From Chamaecyparis obtusa (taxonomy: Eukaryota > Streptophyta > Pinopsida > Cupressales > Cupressaceae): 64,000 nucleotides of DNA. The translations under genes were made by a program, and so were the position numbers. Numbering within the stretch: position 1 is the stretch's first letter; the number at the start of each line of letters is the position of its first letter. The DNA is taken from contig BSBK01007857.1 of NCBI GenBank assembly GCA_027943335.1, forward strand, positions 62,001 to 126,000, written 5' to 3'. Below are positions 23,585 through 34,123 of this stretch, one piece after another. The notes below the pieces were generated by a model. That model was not told the DNA's origin. It did not search any database and worked only from the letters and a program-made list of their open reading frames with translations.

Positions 23585-23916
23585 TATTTAAAAAATAGCA
23601 ATATATGACTAAATAAACTACAAAAATTGCGTATAATTGACTAATTACGGTCACATGACCATTATTAGTTTATTTTCATTCATTTATCTGACCAATAAAT
23701 TTATGACTAAACTATAATTATAGTCATTTATTTAGTCATTAATTTGGTCATTTATTTATTCATTCATTTAGTAGTGAATTTAGTCATTGATTTAGTAATG
23801 GTAGTGATTTATTTAGTTATATATTTAGTCATTAATTTAGTAATATATTTAGTTATTAATTTACTCATTAATTTAGTCATATATTTAGTCATGTATTTAG
23901 TCATATATTTGTTCAT
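23585..23916. repeat. TTTAGTCAT-type array with foldback character
   Basis: About fifteen imperfect copies of a 10-16 bp motif (variants of ATATATTTAGTCATTA) fill 23700-23910. The left edge carries the opposite orientation (ATATATGACTAAATAAACTAC at 23600), so the block can fold back on itself. The paralogous array lies at 41110-41433. The open frame at 23744-23938 is a by-product of the repeat. Confidence 0.7.
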
Positions 23917-23921
23917 ATTGG

Positions 23922-25409
23922 TGTTGGACTACAACTAATTTGGAATCTGATTGAAGAAAACATGATTAAAGATCACTGAGGAGTTGATGATTAGATATGT
24001 AATATGATTAAATCAGTATTATGTTGTCATTGATGTCAACTAGTTTGATAGCACTTATCTTGTAAGTTACTATACCAAGACATCTGAAGAAAGGTGAAAG
24101 AGATGAAGAACATAGAAATCTACATGAGGAAAGATGTACATGATAGATGAGGATAAGGAATAGATTGAGTAACTTGTTGATGAGTCTATGACTTGATGAT
24201 ATTGACTTTATTATGTTGCATTCATCTATGATGAAGTATAGGGTTGAAAGACACAAAGCCATATTGTCAGTAAATGAAGCATTTCTAGTATACATTGACG
24301 GAGTGTAGTGTATACCTATCACGGTATTAACCGAGCAGTGTTCACCGATACATTTATTTGTTAACCGAGTGAGATAGAATGAATTAAATGATTAGTTTAG
24401 CCGATAAGATTGATGAGCTGGCAAGGGTATAACATCAATGTAACGAACAATGTTTGTTACACAGATCGACGGCTAAAAAAATTTAGGAAAGATTTAAAGG
24501 ATGAGAATCAAACATGTTATTGACACAAGTGCCGAGAAAGTTTGAAGTGACAAAATCTATGAATATGGTTAAGCGGCAAAATCTAATGGTGGAGAAGAAA
24601 ATGATTTACCTGTCTATATAAGAGAACATAATTTCTTTATGAAAAGAGGCTGGAAGAAGTAGAAGCTGCAAGAATATCATGTGAATAAGGTTTTCATGCA
24701 TTCTGATCATTCTAGTTAAGTAAGAACTGAGCTACAAAACAATTACTGAGCTACAGAGAGCAATTACCGATGGATAGTAAGTTGATACAATATTGAATCT
24801 GAAGTGAAATATTGATCAGAAGGATTTGTATGGACTGAATATTGATCTGTAATCTACAATTGAAGTTGTGTTAAGGCAGATCATTTATTGTTACATATTT
24901 AACCATTGTATACAATCAAAATCTCTTAACCAAGTGGACTCTGAAAGTCTTATGATGTATCATTCATAGAATGAACATTGTTATCCTGTCAACACCATAG
25001 TGAATGCTGGTTGGATGATAACTTCTAGTCTAAAATTCTCTAACAAGGTCACACCTAACAGTGTATTTGTAAACCTTTAATAGGGTTGGGTCTTAACTGA
25101 CCTCACTTTAGAAGAGTGAACAATATTGGGTTACTGGTCCTAGGTGGTTTTTCCCTTTACACGGTTTCCATGTTAAATCTCTTGTGTTATGTGTTAATTG
25201 TGATATTTGTTTGTTATCATTCTTTACATGTTACATGTTTAGATTTGATCGATAACTGTTATAGTATTTGACTGGTAATCAGTAAAAGCACAAACAGTGA
25301 AAGTTTTATTGTTTACCAAGAAGTAGAAATTGGAGAAGTTGTTTTGAATTATATATTTTGTTTTGGGACACTAGATAAATGATTCACCCCCATCTCAATT
25401 ATTCTAACA
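23922..25409 (+). repeat. copia 5' LTR
   Basis: 1488 bp, TGTTGG...TAACA, same length as the 3' LTR and differing by scattered substitutions, a few percent by eye. A likely promoter TATATAAG sits at 24615-24622 in CTGTCTATATAAGAGAAC. The 3' LTR has TATAGAAG at that place, so only the 5' copy keeps a good TATA box. Confidence 0.95.
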
Positions 25410-25411
25410 AT

Positions 25412-25422
25412 TGGTATCAGAG
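25412..25422 (+). other. primer binding site (initiator Met tRNA)
   Basis: TGGTATCAGAG lies two bases after the 5' LTR. It matches the usual plant copia primer site complementary to the 3' end of initiator methionine tRNA. Confidence 0.9.
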
Positions 25423-25473
25423 TGTTGGTTGCTTGGAACAGAGTTTTAAGGACTTAAGCATAAAGGTCTCAAG

Positions 25474-26265
25474 ATGTATAAGAGGGAAGTACCGAAATTG
25501 AACAAGGAAAACTTCACAGTATGGCAAAGGACAATGAAGATGCACATATCTAGAATTGGGAACTCTGCACTAGATCTGATGGAGAATGGCTACATACAAC
25601 TACCCACTGGTCCCTTAACTCTTGATCAATTGAAGGACAAGCATGAACACAATGTTACTATGATGGAACTTGATACTGCCTATACTGATGCTGAATTTGA
25701 AGATATTAAGACATGCACAACTGCCAAAGCAATGTGGGATAAATTAACACAAATATATAGTGGAGATCTGAATGTCAAACAAGCCCAAGCTGAAAGTTTG
25801 AGAGGCAGATTTGATGATATGAGAATGAAAGAAGGTGAGAACATTATCCAATATTCAAATAGAATCAAAGAGGTGGTACATGTGATTAGAGCATCTGATG
25901 GAGTAATTGATAATGAAATAGTGATAAGCAAGATTCTCAGAACTTTTCTACCAGTTTATGCAATCAAGATTTCTACAATTCATGAAACAAGAGCTACATC
26001 CAACCTTACTCTTGACACTCTGATTGGTAAACTTACAGCCTTTAAATTAAACAACTTTGATAACAGTTTTTTTCCTTCTATTGAATCTACTTTCATGTCT
26101 TCTTTAAAGATTGGAAAGTCTAGCAGGAATAGTAAGAATTGCGATAGTGATGACAGTACTGATGATGAACTTGATGAGCTTGAAGCTCTTATGGCCAAAA
26201 GATTTCCCAAAGGAAAAGGAAGGTATAGCGGTAAGCTACCTTTGGCATTCTTTAATTGTAAATAA
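25474..26265 (+). pseudogene. copia gag, truncated at the zinc knuckle
   Basis: The frame starts 65 bp after the LTR at MYKREVPKLNKENFTVWQRT, the usual N-terminus of this gag type. It carries the gag core (AMWDKLTQIYSGDLNVKQAQ; LRGRFDDMRMKEGENIIQYS; LRTFLPVYAIKI) and an acidic linker (DSDDSTDDELDELEALMAKR). It stops at FFNCK-TAA. The expected knuckle CxxCxxxxHxxxxC reads FFNCK-stop-VGHITARC, so the first Cys is Phe and a stop falls inside. The same frame resumes as the protease region, consistent with a former single gag-pol frame. Confidence 0.93.
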
Positions 26266-26478
26266 GTCGGTCACATCACTGCTAGATGTCCTTAGAAGAA
26301 AGATGATGATAGATCCAAAGACCGATTTGAAGGAAGCTATGGGAGAAAAGTCAACAGAGGCTACTGACACAACAATAGAGACAATCGAGATGAAAAAGGA
26401 AAAAAGGTATGTTACATAGCCGAAGATATTGAAACTGAATTTGATTCTGATGATGACATAGAAGTCATATTTGTTTCT

Positions 26479-27309
26479 ATGAAAGATGACTCAGAGGAGG
26501 AAGAGAAAGATGAAGAGACAACACTGATCTCTAAAGTAAGCAAAAATGATACATGGATCATAGATAGTGGCTGTACACATCATATGACTGGTGATGTAGA
26601 GAAGTTTGATCATCTTGTTGAATATAATGGAGGATTTGTGAGAATGGGAAATGATGCACCTTGTATGGTAAGAGGCAAAGGCTCACTAATGATCAATGAC
26701 ATATTACAATGTGAAAATGCATACTGGGTAGATGGACTGAACTATAATCTGTTAAGTGTGGCTCAGCTGAATAATTCAGGCCACCGACTGGATTTTGAGA
26801 GAAAAAAGGTGAAGATCTATGATGATGGAGGAAGACTTGTCAGAAATGGTACACAATCCAGAGGTAATCTATTCTATCTTGATATGGATCAGTCTTCTTA
26901 TTTATTAATAAAGGATGAAGATTCTTGGTTGTGGCACAAAAGGTTATGTCATGTGAACTTTGACAACATGATCAAGATTAGTAGAAAGAAAAGAGTTAGA
27001 GGATTTCCTAACTTAACAAAACCTAATCATGCCATGTGCCATGAATGTCAAAAAGGTAAGATGACTAAGTCTAGTTTTAAAAGCAAAGACTATTCAACAA
27101 AGAAGATACTTGAGTTGGTTCATACCGATCTATGTGGTCCTATGAGAACTTAGAGCTATTCTAGTGATAGATATTTTATTCTTTTTGTTGATGATTATAC
27201 TAGACTGATGACTGTTATGTTTCTAAAAGAGAAATCTGAAGCTTTCAAAATGTTTAAGTGGTATAAAGCTAAGTTAGAGAAAGAAACTAGAAAGGAAATA
27301 AAAGCTTAA
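26479..27309 (+). pseudogene. copia protease, pre-integrase and integrase N-terminus
   Basis: In the gag frame, an acidic stretch is followed by the protease motif TWIIDSGCTHHMTGD (active-site DSG), then LLSVAQL. The pre-integrase domain follows (WLWHKRLCHVNFDNM ... CHECQKGKM), with the H..H..C..C zinc set. Integrase opens with LVHTDLCGPM, carrying the first catalytic Asp, then a TAG stop at 27151-27153. The frame continues as RYFILFVDDYTRL up to a second stop at about 27307, where the frame shifts. Confidence 0.92.
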
Positions 27310-28255
27310 GATCTGATAGAGGAGGTGAATTTATCTCTAATGAATTTACTAATTTTTGTAATGAGCATGGAATCAAAAGACAGGTATCTGCACCGAGGAC
27401 ACCTCAACAAAATGGCATTGTTGAAAGAAGGAATAGATCTATAATTGACTATGCAAGAACATTGATGTTACAGATAAATGTTGCTCAAACATATTGGAGG
27501 GAAGTTGTCAGCACAACTGTGTATGTTCTTAACCAAGCACAATTGAAGAAGGACTCCAACCGAACACCTTATGAACTTTGGTTGGGACACAAACCTACTG
27601 TAAGTTATTTCAAAAAATTTGGAAGTAAATGCTTTATTTTGAAAGATGAGAGGAATGGAAAATTTGATTCTAAAGGAGATGAAGGGATATTTCTAGGATA
27701 TTCCACTATAGGTAAAGCATATAAATTTTTGAATAAGGTTACAAATAAGATAGTTGAAAGTACTAATGTTCATGTTGATGAGTTTGATGACAAGTACATA
27801 GAGGAAAGCACAAATGAACTAGAAGACTATGGTAGATTTACTTACATTGAACATCTAGAGTATCTACTGATGCCGCAAGCCATAACAACCAGTCAGTAGG
27901 GAAACCATGCAGAACAATAGGCAACACAAACTGATGAATGAGATGGAGCTACCGAGCAAGGAAATGACCCTAAATAGGATGAGAAAGAAAGGAGAAATCA
28001 AGTTTTGGCTAGTTTTGTCAGAAGACATCATCCTGAAACACAAATCATTGGAGACAGACATGTTGAAATGCAAACTAGAAGCAAAACAAGACAAGGTATA
28101 TGTTTAGTTTGTGAATTTGAACCTAAAACTATGAAAGTTGCATTAGAGGATGAAGAATGGGTTAATGCAATGGAGGAAATACAACAAATAGAGAAAAACA
28201 AAACCTGGTCCTTAGTACCCGACCAAAAGATAAGAATGTTATCAGTACTAAGTGG
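27310..28255 (+). pseudogene. copia integrase C-terminal half and linker
   Basis: After a frameshift near 27305 the frame reads LRSDRGGEFISNEF (second catalytic Asp), then PQQNGIVERRNRSI (catalytic Glu). It goes on with ARTLMLQINVAQTYWREVV, RTPYELWLGHKPTVSYFKKF and IFLGYSTIGKAYKF. A stop follows TTSQ at 27897-27899, then more stops in the linker before [18 protein letters not shown], where reverse transcriptase begins. A second frameshift occurs near 28240. Confidence 0.92.
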
Positions 28256-28984
28256 ATGTACAGGAATAAATTGAATGAAAATGGTGAAGTCACAAGAAAT
28301 AAAGCTAGATTGGTATGCAAGGGATATGCACAGGAACAAGGCATTGACTATGGTGAAACATTTGCACCTGTTGCTAGATTAGGAGTTAGAATGCTACTTG
28401 CATATGTTGCACACAAGAAATTCAAAGTCTATCAAATGGATGTGAAGTCAACATTTTTAAATGGTATACTTGAAGAAGAGGTCTACATTGAACAACCTGA
28501 AGGATTTGTTGATCTTGACAATAAAGACATGGTATGTAGATTACATAAAGCTTTATATGGATTGAAGCAAGCACCAAGAGAATGGTATGAAAGACTGCAT
28601 ACTTACTTGTTAGGTATTGGATTTGCTAGAACAAGTGAAAACAACAATCTCTATGTGAAAGGTGATACTGATGATACTATTATCATTGCTAAAATATTTG
28701 TTGATGAAATTATTTTTGGAGGCTCAGATCTTGTTTGCAAGGCATTTGCTGATGAAATGCAAAAGGAATTTGAAATGTCTATGTTCAGAGACATTAAGTT
28801 CTTCCTTGGACTTCAACTGATTCAGCAGAGTGATGGAATATTCATCACACAATCTAAATACATAAAGGAAGTACTGAAGACATTTGGTATGGAAGATGCT
28901 AAACCTGTGGGAACACCGATGGCTACTAGATGCAAATTGACAAAGGAGGATGAAACTATAGAGGTAAATCAGACACTTTACTGA
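28256..28984 (+). pseudogene. copia reverse transcriptase
   Basis: A 242-codon open stretch covers most of the enzyme: [39 protein letters not shown] (first catalytic Asp), [14 protein letters not shown]. The catalytic YVDD is changed to FVDE in [12 protein letters not shown], so the second Asp is Glu. It continues through [28 protein letters not shown] and the PVGTPM motif to a TGA after NQTLY. The enzyme would probably be inactive even without the stop. Confidence 0.93.
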
Positions 28985-28987
28985 TCC

Positions 28988-29650
28988 ATGATTGGTAAGT
29001 TAATGTATGTAGTTCACAGTAGACCAGATATAGCACATGTTGTGGGTATTGTTGCAAGATTTTTTGCTAATCCTAGAGAATCACACATGATAGCTACAAA
29101 AAGGATCTTAAAATACCTAAAGAAAATAGAGAATTATGGATTATGGTATCCTAAGGAAGGGAAGTTTGAACTGAAAGTTTACACCGATGCTGATTGTGCT
29201 GGAAATGTGGATGATAGAAAAAGTACCACCAAAGGAGCATTTTTCTTTGGTGAAAGGCTTATAACCCAGACAAGTAAAAAGCAAGCTTGTATTTCTCAAT
29301 CTATAGCTAAAGAAAAGTATGTTCTTGCTGCTACTAACTGTTCAAACATTGCATATATCAAACAAGTGTTGGAATGAATGAATGAGGTAATCACTGACCC
29401 GGTGATTATATATTGTGACAACACTAATGCTATTAATATTTCAAAGAATCCTATGATGCACTCTAAAACAGAGCATATATCTATTAAGTATCATTACTTA
29501 AGAGAAAAAGTGCAAGAGAAGAAAATGAAGTTAGAATTTGTAACATCTAAAGAACAACTTGCCAATATTTTTACAAAGCCGCTATCGAAGGACACATTTG
29601 AATACTTGAGGACTAGACTTGGGGTCCGTCCCTTGTCTATCGGTCACTAA
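28988..29650 (+). pseudogene. copia RT C-terminus and RNase H
   Basis: Same frame as the reverse transcriptase. IGKLMYVVHSRPDIAHVVG leads into RNase H: VYTDADCAGNVDDRKSTT, QTSKKQACISQSIAKEKY (the usual SxStAEAEY motif has lost its Glu) and YIKQVLE, a TGA at 29375-29377, then VIIYCDNTNAINISKNPM, HSKTEHISIKYHYLRE and LANIFTKPL. It ends at 29650, about 450 bp before the 3' LTR. Confidence 0.93.
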
Positions 29651-30087
29651 GGTGATATGGTTGTTGCATCAGCCTATTTTTATTAGAATATCATTCATGT
29701 TGATGCAGCATAGTTCACACTTGAATCATGTTCAAGGTTGTGATTAAGTTTGAGAACCTGAACCGATTGGAATATCAGTATACAGAGATACAAAGGCTGA
29801 TAGAATTGTTTGTTTATTTATTTCTTTGGCATTGCTGTCAAAGAGAGAGATAAATAATATGAAAAGGAAAAGGAACAAGCATTGACGAGAAGTATCTAAG
29901 GGAGAGACAATCTAAATGAGATAGAGTATTGAAGAACTAAAACAAGAGAACTGAAAAGATCACAACTATAGAATGGTAAAGCTGAATTATCTAATGCTAT
30001 AAGTCAAAGAATTTTGTTCAAAAAGTTGTAGAATATATGTTTGGTATGTGTATGGTACATTTCATATTACTTGAGTTGCCATCAATT

Positions 30088-30101
30088 CCAAAGGGAGAGA
30101 T
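30088..30101 (+). other. polypurine tract before the copia 3' LTR
   Basis: CCAAAGGGAGAGAT lies directly before the TGTTGG start of the 3' LTR, as expected for the primer of second-strand synthesis. Confidence 0.85.
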
Positions 30102-31589
30102 TGTTGGACTACAACTGATTTGGAATCTGATTGAAGAAATCATGATTAAAGATCATTGAGGAGTTGCTGATTAGATATGTAATATGATTAAATCAGTATT
30201 ATGTTGTCATTGATGTCAACTAGATTGACAACACTTATCTTGTAAGTTACTATACCTAGACATCTGAAGAAAGGTGAGAGAGATGAAGAACAGAGAAATC
30301 TACATGAGAAAAGATGTACATGACATATGAGGATAAGGAATACATTGAGTAACTTGTTGATGAGTCTATGACTTGATGATATTGACTTTATTATGTTGCA
30401 TTCATCTATGATGAAGTATAGAGCCGAAAGACACAAAGTAGTGTTGTCGGTAAATGAAGCATTTCTAGTATACACCGACGGAGTGTAGTGTATACCGATC
30501 ATAGTATTAACCGAGTAGTGTTCACTTATGCATTTCTTTGTTAACCGAGCAAGACAGAATGAATTAAATGATTAGTTTAGCTGATAAGATTGATGAGCTG
30601 GCAAGGGTATAACATCAAGGTAATGGATAATGTTTGTTACACAGATCGATGGCTGACGAAATTCAGGAAAGATCTAAAGGATGAGAATCAAACATGTTAT
30701 TGACACAAGTGCCAAGAAAGTTTCAAGTAGCAAAATCTATGAATGTGGTTAAGTGGCAAAATGTGAAGGTGGAGAAGAAAATGATTTACCTGTCTATAGA
30801 AGAGAACATAATTTCTTTATGAAAAGAGGCCAGAAGAAGTAGAAGTTGCAGGAATATGGCATGAACAAGGTTTTCATGAATTCTGATCATACTGGTTAAG
30901 TAAGAATCGAGCTGCAGAACAATTACCGAGCTACAAAGAGCAATTACTGACGGATAGTAAGTTGATACAATATTGAATTTGAAGTGAAATATTGATCAGA
31001 AGGATTTGTATGGACTGAATATTGATCTGTAATCTACAATTGAAGTTGTGTTAAGGTAGATCATTTACTATTACATATTTAACCATTGTATATAGTCAAA
31101 ATCTCTTAACCGAGTGTACTCTGAAAGTCTTATGATGTATCATTCATAGAATGGACATTGTTATCTTGTCAACCCCATAGTGAATGCTGGTTGGATGATA
31201 ACTTCTAGTTTAAAATCCTCTAACAAGGTCACACCTGACAGTGTGTTTGTAAACCTTTAATAGGGTTGGGTCTTAACCGACGTCACTTCATAAGAGTGAA
31301 CAATTTTGGGTTACCGGTCCCAGGTGGTTTTTCCCTTTATAGGGTTTCCACATTAAATCTCTTGTGTTATGTGTTAATTGTGATATTTTTTTGTTATCAT
31401 TCTTTACATGTTACATGTTTAGATTTGATCGGTAACTGGTATAGTATTTGACTGGTAATTGGTAAAAGCACAGACAATGAAAGTTTTATTGTTTACCAAG
31501 AAGCAAAAATTGGAGAAGTTGTTTTGAATTATATATTTTGTTTTGGGACACTAGATAACTGATTCACCCCCCTCTTAGTTATTCTAACA
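30102..31589 (+). repeat. copia 3' LTR
   Basis: 1488 bp partner of the 5' LTR with the same terminal bases and flanked by ATTGG. Its substitutions against the 5' copy are spread throughout, so the insertion is old enough to have accumulated changes. Confidence 0.95.
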
Positions 31590-31592
31590 ATT

Positions 31593-31665
31593 GGGGTATG
31601 ATAGAATCGAACCACCATACTTTGCTTGTAAAGAAGGTGCTCTTCCATCAAGCTAGTATACTACC
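31593..31665 (-). pseudogene. tRNA-like sequence (Val-TAC-like), copy 1
   Basis: On the minus strand a 73-base stretch has a D-arm/A-box (TAGCTTGATGGAAGAGC), a seven-base loop TTTACAA with TAC at the anticodon position, and a T-arm/B-box (GGTTCGATTCT). The acceptor stem does not pair and the anticodon stem is imperfect, so it is not a working tRNA gene. The paralogue at 41437-41509 has the same layout. It may be a tRNA pseudogene or the head of a tRNA-derived SINE. Confidence 0.4.
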
Positions 31666-31684
31666 ATATATACTAGTACTTTCT

Positions 31685-32245
31685 ATTAAACATGATTTAA
31701 AGTTTTTCCATCTATAGTTCAAGGGTAGTAAAGCCTAAGTGGGGGATGACTAGTGATACTCTAAACTAAATGGTGAAGTTATTCATAGGTGGAAGGACCC
31801 AATTAAGAAATAATTGCCACAAACTAGTAACTCAAGAACACATGATAAAACTAAAATCATACCATATATACAAGTACTTTCTATTAAACATGATATCAAG
31901 TTTTTTCATCTATAGTTCAAGGGTAGTAAAGCCTAATGGGGGGATGACTAGTGATACTCTAAGCTCAATCGTGAATTTATTTACACGTCGAAGCACCCAA
32001 TTAAGCAATGATTTCCACAAACTAGTAACTCAAGAACACATGATAAAACTAAAATACAATACCTACAATGACATACCCCTTAAACTCTACTTGTGGGAAC
32101 TAAATAAAGTGGCATTACCCACATCCCCCATTATTAACAATACTATGAGAACCAGTGGTGAGGAAATAAAAGCATTGGATTTACTTGTTTGGAAGGGTAG
32201 ACAAAGAAGGAGGAGCACCTTCACCATCATCCGAAACATGTAAAC
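31685..32245 (+). repeat. tandem duplication, about 187 bp, with an incidental open frame
   Basis: A unit containing TTCTATTAAACATGAT, TTTTTCATCTATAGTTCAAG, GATGACTAGTGATACTCTAA and ACTCAAGAACACATGATAAA is present twice (31680-31865, 31878-32055). The open frame at 31770-32243 reads through both copies and so contains a repeated protein segment. The paralogue near 41560-41793 / 43254-43583 keeps a similar frame at its end (EEIKALDL...GRQRRRSTFTII), but no known domain is visible. Confidence 0.65.
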
Positions 32246-32684
32246 ACTAGTTGTCATTGAACATCACTGGTGGCTTGAAACACCCAATAATAGAATCAGG
32301 CTCATTCATTTGTATGCAAACTTTAAGTAAAGTATTAACAATATATACTTGAGTAGAAGGATAATGATGAGAATGCAAAGGAATTTTTTCTGTATAGTGA
32401 AACCCACTTCAACCCTCCTTCTTTCCATTTTTATAAGGTTATTTTTCCCTCCAAAGGTTGAATCTTGGCTAGGTTTTCATTAAATCAGACGTCATTTTTC
32501 TTATTGCATAACATAGTTTCCCCATCATAGAGATGTAGATTAAGATTTACGGGTGAAATGTTTTGTCTTTTCTACTATTTTATGTCCATCAGAGCATTCA
32601 TATATATTTATATGACCCATTTTTCCAACTTGTAGTGGATTTATTTAATCTTGGTATGCTAAACAATAGTAACATACAAGGTAA
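32246..32684. other. paralogous non-coding stretch
   Basis: Collinear with 43584-44025 (shared GGTGGCTTGAAACACCCAATA and TTAATCTTGGTATGCTAAAC). No gene or motif seen. Confidence 0.6.
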
Positions 32685-33010
32685 TGTTACAAGTCATGAT
32701 TTTCGATGCACCAAAAGGTTGACCTATTAATGCCCGATACAGCCACTAGAATTATAGAAGATAGATAAGGTGGTTAAGCCATTTCATGAACCTTGTGAGG
32801 GGTGCTGGTCCACTAGCAATAATCCCCCTCCTAGCATCACTCACCATGGTCTGCATGGATTTGAATCTATGACCAAGCTCTGATACCACTTGTTACAAGT
32901 AGTAGTTATTGTTGCACCAAAAGATCAACCTTTTAATGCCTGATACAACCACTAGACTTATAAAAGACATAGGAGGTAGTTAAGCCATGTTGCAAACCCT
33001 ACGAGGGACA
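32685..33010 (-). repeat. 206-bp tandem repeat with PBS- or pol III-like boxes
   Basis: TGTTACAAG begins both copies (32685, 32891), offset by 206 bp; the second copy is partial. On the minus strand the unit end reads TTGTAACA then AGTGGTATCAGAGC (32877-32890), close to an LTR end plus primer site. Just after it comes GATTCAAATCC, a match to a tRNA B box (GGTTCGAATCC in the paralogue at about 44205). The same tandem pair exists at 44026-44350. It may be an LTR remnant or a tRNA-derived SINE. Confidence 0.5.
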
Positions 33011-33250
33011 TTAGCCCACTACAAAAAGGTAAGTTGTGTCTTTATAGGTGAACATGAATTAAAAATAAATTTCACATCTATTGGGCATGATTTGAATGGT
33101 TGACTAGAGTTGACCTTTTTAGGTCACAATTGATGAAATTAAGACAAAATAGATTAGTTACCTTACAAAATGACTCAATTGGAATTCATGACATTATTGA
33201 TTTAAAAAAAAAATCAATGGCCTTATTACATTTTTGTTGACCATTCATCG

Positions 33251-33655
33251 CTATAGTTTCATTGTTGCACCTGCACCATTATCCCCCACTAAGAAAGAAC
33301 TCATGTCCCATGAGTACCATGATCCATAGTTGTTGTGAACACCTTTATTACAACCAACAAAAGGATAAAAACATGCATACAAATTCATATAATATGGAAA
33401 AGGAGAGAAAACCATTCTTACTTGTGGATTACACCCATAGTATTCCTTGGGTACTTGAACTTGCTTCATTGCCATAGTGTGCTCAACATTCATGCCTTTC
33501 TCTAGACCTATTACACCCACATCTAAAGCTTTTATTTTCTCCTTCTCATTTACAATAGGATACATGAATGCCCCAATAAGGACACCATCAACTAAAATCC
33601 ACTTTTTATTGCTATGCACCCTTTCATCCAGGATGCTTTTCTTCCATCCAATCAT
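33251..33655 (-). pseudogene. unknown C-terminal domain after the protease, copy 1 (134 codons open)
   Basis: I do not recognise this sequence. It follows the protease where reverse transcriptase would be expected. Visible features are NKKWILVDGVLIGAFMYPIV, a central AMKQVQVPKEYYGCNPQV, an aromatic stretch SPFPYYMNLYACFYPFVG, and a C-terminus DMSSFLVGDNGAGATMKL. Copy 2 (44604-45040) has the same order with conservative changes (EYYGCNPQV / ENYGCNPQV) and the same stop. It is short of charged residues near the end and rich in Tyr, Phe and Gly. It might be an element-specific C-terminal extension, a captured host piece, or chance coding. Confidence 0.45.
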
Positions 33656-33696
33656 GGCAATGCATGGCTTACCCTTTATATCTTTATTATTCTAAA

Positions 33697-34120
33697 AAGA
33701 AGCTAATATAAAGATCCTACCATTATTCTTAACAATGTATGTATTCCTCTTACCATTATACAAAACTTCTCTATCAATTTTCCATGGCCTCCCCAATCAC
33801 AAATGATAATATTCTATTGGAATTATATCATGTAAAACTTTATCATGATATGGACCAATCAAAATATCTACATAAGCTTGTCCTTTCACAAAAAGTGATT
33901 GACTATCACTAACACAACATGCTCTATAAGGTTCTACATGAGCTATTCTCACTATATTTAGTTTTTCTACCATTTCATTTGACACCATGTAATATTTTGA
34001 CCTTGAATCAATAACAACCCCACACACTTTACCTTTGCACTTACATGAAGTCATGAATAGGCTTCTTATTTGAGCCATGCCATTATTATGTGGCTGCAAA
34101 GTCTTCTTTCTCACCATCAA
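33697..34120 (-). pseudogene. gypsy-like aspartic protease region, copy 1
   Basis: The frame reads CKGKVCGVVIDSRSKYYMVS, then NEMVEKLNIVRIAHVEPYRA, IGPYHDKVLHDIIPIEYYHL and (after a stop near 33797) GRPWKID. This is the retropepsin-like domain of gypsy elements and the conserved segment after it. The active-site triplet DSG is DSR, so catalysis is unlikely. Copy 2 at 45045-45380 has the same DSR change, so the change predates the duplication. Confidence 0.75.
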
Positions 34121-34123
34121 TAT

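Larger units (their letters stand above)
23917..31594 (+). mobile_element. Complete Ty1/copia retrotransposon with TSD ATTGG
   Basis: Two 1488-bp LTRs (23922-25409 and 30102-31589) begin TGTTGGACTACAAC and end TTATTCTAACA. Five-base duplications ATTGG lie at 23917-23921 and 31590-31594. The primer binding site follows the 5' LTR and a polypurine tract precedes the 3' LTR. Gag, protease, integrase, reverse transcriptase and RNase H appear in copia order. Two frameshifts and several stops kill the reading frame, so it could move only with proteins from elsewhere. The paralogous block at 41430-41440 reads straight through CATATTGGGGTA with no element: a preserved empty site. Confidence 0.95.

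Noticed and set aside
23585..23916. CRISPR array
   Set aside because: Units are contiguous, imperfect and without unique spacers, and the setting is a plant nuclear genome.
23744..23938. 64-codon Val/Ile/Leu-rich frame, and its twin at 41261-41443
   Set aside because: It is a direct translation of the TTTAGTCAT array, not a membrane protein gene.
24008..24322. 104-codon minus-strand frame, repeated at 30188-30502
   Set aside because: It lies in both copia LTRs, antisense to the element, and is duplicated only because LTRs are duplicated.
31593..31665. Functional tRNA-Val gene
   Set aside because: Acceptor stem does not pair and the anticodon stem is incomplete; kept only as a tRNA-like remnant.
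31770..32243. 157-codon frame as a host gene
   Set aside because: It reads through a tandem DNA duplication, so its internal repeat is explained by DNA; the paralogue keeps only part and no domain is visible.
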